From Eubacterium sp. TM05-53 (lineage in GTDB: Bacteria > Bacillota_I > Bacilli_A > Erysipelotrichales > Erysipelotrichaceae): a DNA stretch of 42,727 nt. Position numbers and translations under genes: made by a program. This document shows positions 40,018-42,727 of this stretch, piece by piece. The notes under the pieces are model-generated. The model was not told where the DNA came from, ran no database searches, and was given only the letters and a program-made list of their open reading frames with translations. The stretch lies in NCBI RefSeq assembly GCF_003436425.1, contig NZ_QSPK01000002.1, forward strand, positions 1 to 42,727. Direction: 5' to 3'. Position 1 is the first letter of the stretch. Every line of letters starts with the position of its first letter.

Positions 40018-41931
40018 ATGGAAAAGTTAACGCAACAAGAACAAGTTCGTCGTCAAAAGATGCAAGATTTGATCGACATGGGTATTGATCCATTTGGATC
40101 TCGTTATGATCGTACTTCAAATTCAGGTATTATCAAATCATCTTATGAAGACAAGACAAAAGAAGAATTAGATGAATTACAAGTAACAGTTAAGATTGCA
40201 GGTCGTATCATGACAAAGCGTCGTCAGGGTAAGGCTGGTTTTATGAACATCCAAGATCGTGAAGGTCAAATTCAGATTTATGTTCGTAAAGATGAAATTG
40301 GTGATGATCAATATGAGATCTTCAAGAAAAATGACATTGGAGATATCGTAGGTATTGAGGGTACTGTCATGAAGACAGATCATGGACAATTGTCTGTTCG
40401 TGCTAAAAACTATACACACCTTTCAAAATCACTTCGTCCTTTACCAGAAAAATTCCATGGTTTGACAGATGTTGAAGAGCGTTTCCGTCGTCGTTATGTA
40501 GACTTGATCATGAATCCAGAAGCTAAGCATATTGCACTAACAAGACCAAAAATTATTCGTGCAATCCAACATTATTTGGATGGTCAAGGTTTAGTGGAAG
40601 TTGAAACTCCAGTTATGCAGCCAATCTTAGGTGGTGCAAGTGCTAGACCTTTCGTAACGCACCACAACACATTAAATATGGATTTCTATTTGCGTATCGC
40701 AACTGAATTGCCATTGAAACGTTTGATCGTTGGTGGTTTAGAAGGTGTTTATGAAATTGGTCGTTTATTCCGTAATGAAGGTATGGATGCGATGCATAAT
40801 CCTGAATTTACAACAGTTGAAGCGTATGTTGCTTATAGTGATTTACACGGAATGATGGACTTGATTGAAGGATTGTTTGATTCAGTAGCAAATGAAGTAT
40901 TGGGTACTACAGATATTACTTATCAAGGAACACAATTATCATTAAAAGCTCCTTTCAAACGTATTCACATGGTTGATGCGATCAAAGAAGCTTGTGGTGT
41001 AGATTTCTGGCAAGATATGAGTTATGAAGAAGCTGTTAAATTGGCTGAGGAACATGATATTGAAGTTGAAAAGATCCATAATACAGTTGGACACATTATT
41101 AACTTGTTCTTCGAAAAATATGTTGAAGAAACAATTGTACAACCAACATTTGTATATGGTCACCCAACATCCATTTCTCCATTAGCTAAGAAGAATAAGA
41201 AGGATCCTAGATTTGCGGATCGTTATGAATTGTTCATTTGTGGACACGAATATGCGAACGCATTCTCTGAATTAAATGATCCAATTGATCAAAGAGAACG
41301 TTTCGAAAAACAATTAGAACTTCGTGAATTAGGTGATGATGAAGCCAACGAAGTGGATACAGATTATGTAGAAGCATTGGAATATGGTCTTCCTCCAACT
41401 GGTGGTGTAGGACTTGGAATTGATCGTTTCGTAATGTTGTTGACAGATCAAAGAACAATTCGTGAAGTATTATTATTCCCTCACATGAAGAACTTGGGGG
41501 ATTCTAACAAAAAAGCCGAAGCAAAAAAAACAGTGGAAGCTGCACCTGTAAAGGTTGATTTCTCGAATGTAAAAATCGAACCAATCTTCACAGATATGGT
41601 AGATTTTGAAACATTCAGTAAGTCAGATTTCCGTGCTGTTAAAGTCCTAGCTTGTGAAGCTGTAGAAAAATCTAAGAAGCTATTAAAGTTCACTTTGGAT
41701 GATGGAGAACGTAAAGATCGCGTTATTTTAAGCGGAATTCACGAATATTATGAACCAGAAGAATTGGTTGGAAAGACTGCCATTGCGATTGTAAACTTAC
41801 CACCAAGAAAAATGATGGGTATCAATTCTGAAGGTATGTTGATCTCAGCTGTGCATGAAGAAAATGGTCATGAAGGACTTAATCTATTAATGGTTGATGA
41901 CAAGATTCCTGCAGGAGCTAAGCTTTACTAA
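40018..41931 (+). CDS. lysS: Lysyl-tRNA synthetase fused to a C-terminal tRNA-binding (MetG-C/Trbp111) domain
   Basis: Class II LysRS charges tRNA-Lys. The core (~1-495) has an N-terminal OB anticodon domain ([19 protein letters not shown]), motif 2 [15 protein letters not shown], and motif 3 [14 protein letters not shown] linker of ~35 residues ([17 protein letters not shown]) leads to an extra OB domain (~530-637): [54 protein letters not shown]. That domain normally sits at the end of bacterial MetRS or as free Trbp111 and binds tRNA non-specifically. Usual LysS is ~500 residues. AAAGGAGAAAACA precedes the ATG. Confidence 0.93.
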   Translation: MEKLTQQEQVRRQKMQDLIDMGIDPFGSRYDRTSNSGIIKSSYEDKTKEELDELQVTVKIAGRIMTKRRQGKAGFMNIQDREGQIQIYVRKDEIGDDQYEIFKKNDIGDIVGIEGTVMKTDHGQLSVRAKNYTHLSKSLRPLPEKFHGLTDVEERFRRRYVDLIMNPEAKHIALTRPKIIRAIQHYLDGQGLVEVETPVMQPILGGASARPFVTHHNTLNMDFYLRIATELPLKRLIVGGLEGVYEIGRLFRNEGMDAMHNPEFTTVEAYVAYSDLHGMMDLIEGLFDSVANEVLGTTDITYQGTQLSLKAPFKRIHMVDAIKEACGVDFWQDMSYEEAVKLAEEHDIEVEKIHNTVGHIINLFFEKYVEETIVQPTFVYGHPTSISPLAKKNKKDPRFADRYELFICGHEYANAFSELNDPIDQRERFEKQLELRELGDDEANEVDTDYVEALEYGLPPTGGVGLGIDRFVMLLTDQRTIREVLLFPHMKNLGDSNKKAEAKKTVEAAPVKVDFSNVKIEPIFTDMVDFETFSKSDFRAVKVLACEAVEKSKKLLKFTLDDGERKDRVILSGIHEYYEPEELVGKTAIAIVNLPPRKMMGINSEGMLISAVHEENGHEGLNLLMVDDKIPAGAKLY

Positions 41932-42058
41932 GAAGTACCGTTTTACCAAATAGATGGGACGTATTTCAATTGATAAACAACTGAAAAAACAGTGATTTAC
42001 ATCAATTGATGCAGAGATTTGTGTAAGCGAGAAAAAAACGTATAATTAGTACAAAGAG
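41932..42058. other. Intergenic stretch with a 9-bp inverted repeat
   Basis: TCAATTGAT (41966-41974) and ATCAATTGA (42001-42009) are perfect reverse complements with an inner ACTG/CAGT pair; a cruciform or long hairpin is possible. Otherwise nothing is recognised before the promoter at 42018. Confidence 0.5.
42018..42046 (+). promoter_or_regulatory. Promoter before a terminator hairpin
   Basis: TTTGTG (42018-42023), 17 bases, TATAAT (42041-42046). Transcription from ~42053 would meet the hairpin at 42059 at once. Confidence 0.45.
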
Positions 42059-42090
42059 TGGGCAATTCCAATCGGAGTTGCCCATTTTTT
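42059..42090 (+). terminator. Terminator or attenuator hairpin
   Basis: TGGGCAATTCC (42059-42069), AATC loop, GGAGTTGCCCA (42074-42084), one G-U pair, then T6. Confidence 0.85.
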
Positions 42091-42131
42091 AAACAAACAG
42101 AAATACAAATCGAATGTTGGAGGGGTTGTGA

Positions 42132-42245
42132 ATGAGAAATAAGAAATTTCCATTTTCAGATGCTCCTAATACGGCGTGCTTTACTTGCTGTCATGTATTA
42201 GAGGAAAATAAACCTATATTACCTGAACTATTCATGAAAATATAA
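42132..42245 (+). pseudogene. Truncated small-protein gene
   Basis: 37 codons after GGAGGGGTTGTGA: MRNKKFPFSDAPNTACFTCC, HVLEENKPIL, then PELFMKI and stop. The first 30 residues look like the start of a conserved family of short bacterial proteins (DxPNTACFTCxHV..PIL pattern) that I cannot name. The sequence diverges after PIL and an insertion sequence lies just downstream, so it was probably cut. Confidence 0.5.
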
Positions 42246-42295
42246 AAATTCGTAGAATGTTCCTAATTTAAAGGAAATCTACGAATTTTTCTTAT
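42246..42295. terminator. Hairpin between gene stub and insertion sequence
   Basis: AAAATTCGTAGA pairs with TCTACGAATTTTT, with an inner GTTCC/GGAA pairing and a T tract. It may shield the transposase gene from read-through. Confidence 0.55.
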
Positions 42296-42299
42296 CACC

Positions 42300-42727
42300 C
42301 ATTGGGTGAACTTTTCATATAAGAAAAGCTCCTCTATAATATAGGCGTCAAAACCAAAAAAAGGAGCCATACCTATGATACAAACTAATTCACTTTTTGA
42401 CAAGATTAATTTTAACGGTGGAAATCTTTCCAGTGATGGTGGATCCATTCTTCTTTCTCAATTTCTTAAAAAGATAAATTTGAAAAAACTATTAGATTCT
42501 ATTTCATTTGTGGATTTAAGACATCTTCCTGTATATTCAAACACGAATATCTTGTTTCAACAAATTATCAAATGTTTACTGGGATATAATGACCAGTCTG
42601 ATCAGAAAATATTAATTAATGATCCTTTACTGTCACTCAAATCCTTGATATGTTCTCAAGCTACGGTAAGTCGTTTCTATGACCGTGTATCTTTAAATAC
42701 AACCAATGAATTCAAAAAGATCATTAC
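42300..42727 (+). mobile_element. IS1380-family insertion sequence, left part (cut by window end)
   Basis: The element begins between the hairpin and the transposase; the left end may be CCTCTATAATATAGG (~42331) or the CACCCATTGGGTG palindrome (~42297), and cannot be fixed without the right end. It contains the transposase gene below. Confidence 0.6.
42375..42727 (+). CDS. IS1380-family transposase, N-terminal part (3' partial)
   Basis: 117 codons are open to the end of the window. FNGGNLSSDGGSILLSQFL is the N-terminal signature of IS1380 transposases, followed by DLRHLPVYSNTNILFQQI, CLLGYNDQSDQ, DPLLSLKSL and QATVSRFYDR. The catalytic DDE residues of the C-terminal domain are beyond the window. 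AAAGGAGCCATACCT precedes the ATG. Confidence 0.88.
   Translation, partial: MIQTNSLFDKINFNGGNLSSDGGSILLSQFLKKINLKKLLDSISFVDLRHLPVYSNTNILFQQIIKCLLGYNDQSDQKILINDPLLSLKSLICSQATVSRFYDRVSLNTTNEFKKII

Overview
The window is low-GC, gene-dense chromosome of a Gram-positive bacterium (Bacillota). The ezrA-nifS-thiI order, GGAGG-type ribosome binding sites, the lysine T-box and the secreted cell-wall-binding proteins all fit; a member of the Erysipelotrichia is my best guess, as inference only. No rRNA or tRNA genes were seen.

Region 1 (1-13300) is mostly core metabolism. It holds the end of an AAA ATPase, rlmH, a pgk-tpiA glycolytic operon, a secreted NlpC/P60-like protein with seven 48-bp Pro/Glu/Thr repeats, and a tight operon of nitroreductase, ispF, dtd, folD, DUF951, ychF and a site-2-type protease. 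An Na/phosphate cotransporter follows, behind four 11-bp-phased PhoP-like boxes. Then come a convergent P-loop kinase, a MetE-like methyltransferase and a 366-bp deletion derivative of an insertion sequence.

Region 2 (13270-28105) holds tgt with an unusual substrate pocket, an MFS remnant, rdgB, trmL, a membrane protein, a second secreted wall-binding NlpC/P60-like protein, an M16 peptidase pair, a short SSB, rpsD with a long leader, ezrA-nifS-thiI, and rlmA-rlmD.

Region 3 (28106-32703) is a decayed mobile island next to rlmD. It contains a repetitive leader with stop-start mini-ORFs in front of an HNH nuclease gene, a truncated XRE regulator, strong hairpins, and a MOBV-type oriT (TAGTGTG/TTA beside an 8-bp inverted repeat). 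A 36-bp direct repeat, two copies 1.7 kb apart, brackets an erm rRNA methyltransferase gene and truncated flavoprotein and carbamoyltransferase-like genes. Beyond it lie pieces of tex, of a recombinase (antisense) and of an FAD oxidoreductase. The erm promoter leaves only a ~22-nt leader, which predicts constitutive macrolide-lincosamide-streptogramin B resistance.

Region 4 (32704-42727) holds a radical SAM gene split by one extra T in a T6 tract, a patatin-like phospholipase, a SseB-macro fusion, an SdpR/SdpI-like pair with twin 24-bp palindromic operators, a Mbeg1-like hydrolase convergent with it, a MntP-like membrane protein and a TetR regulator. A lysine T-box then controls a lysyl-tRNA synthetase fused to a MetG/Trbp111-type tRNA-binding domain. 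The window closes with a gene stub and an IS1380-family transposase that runs off the end.
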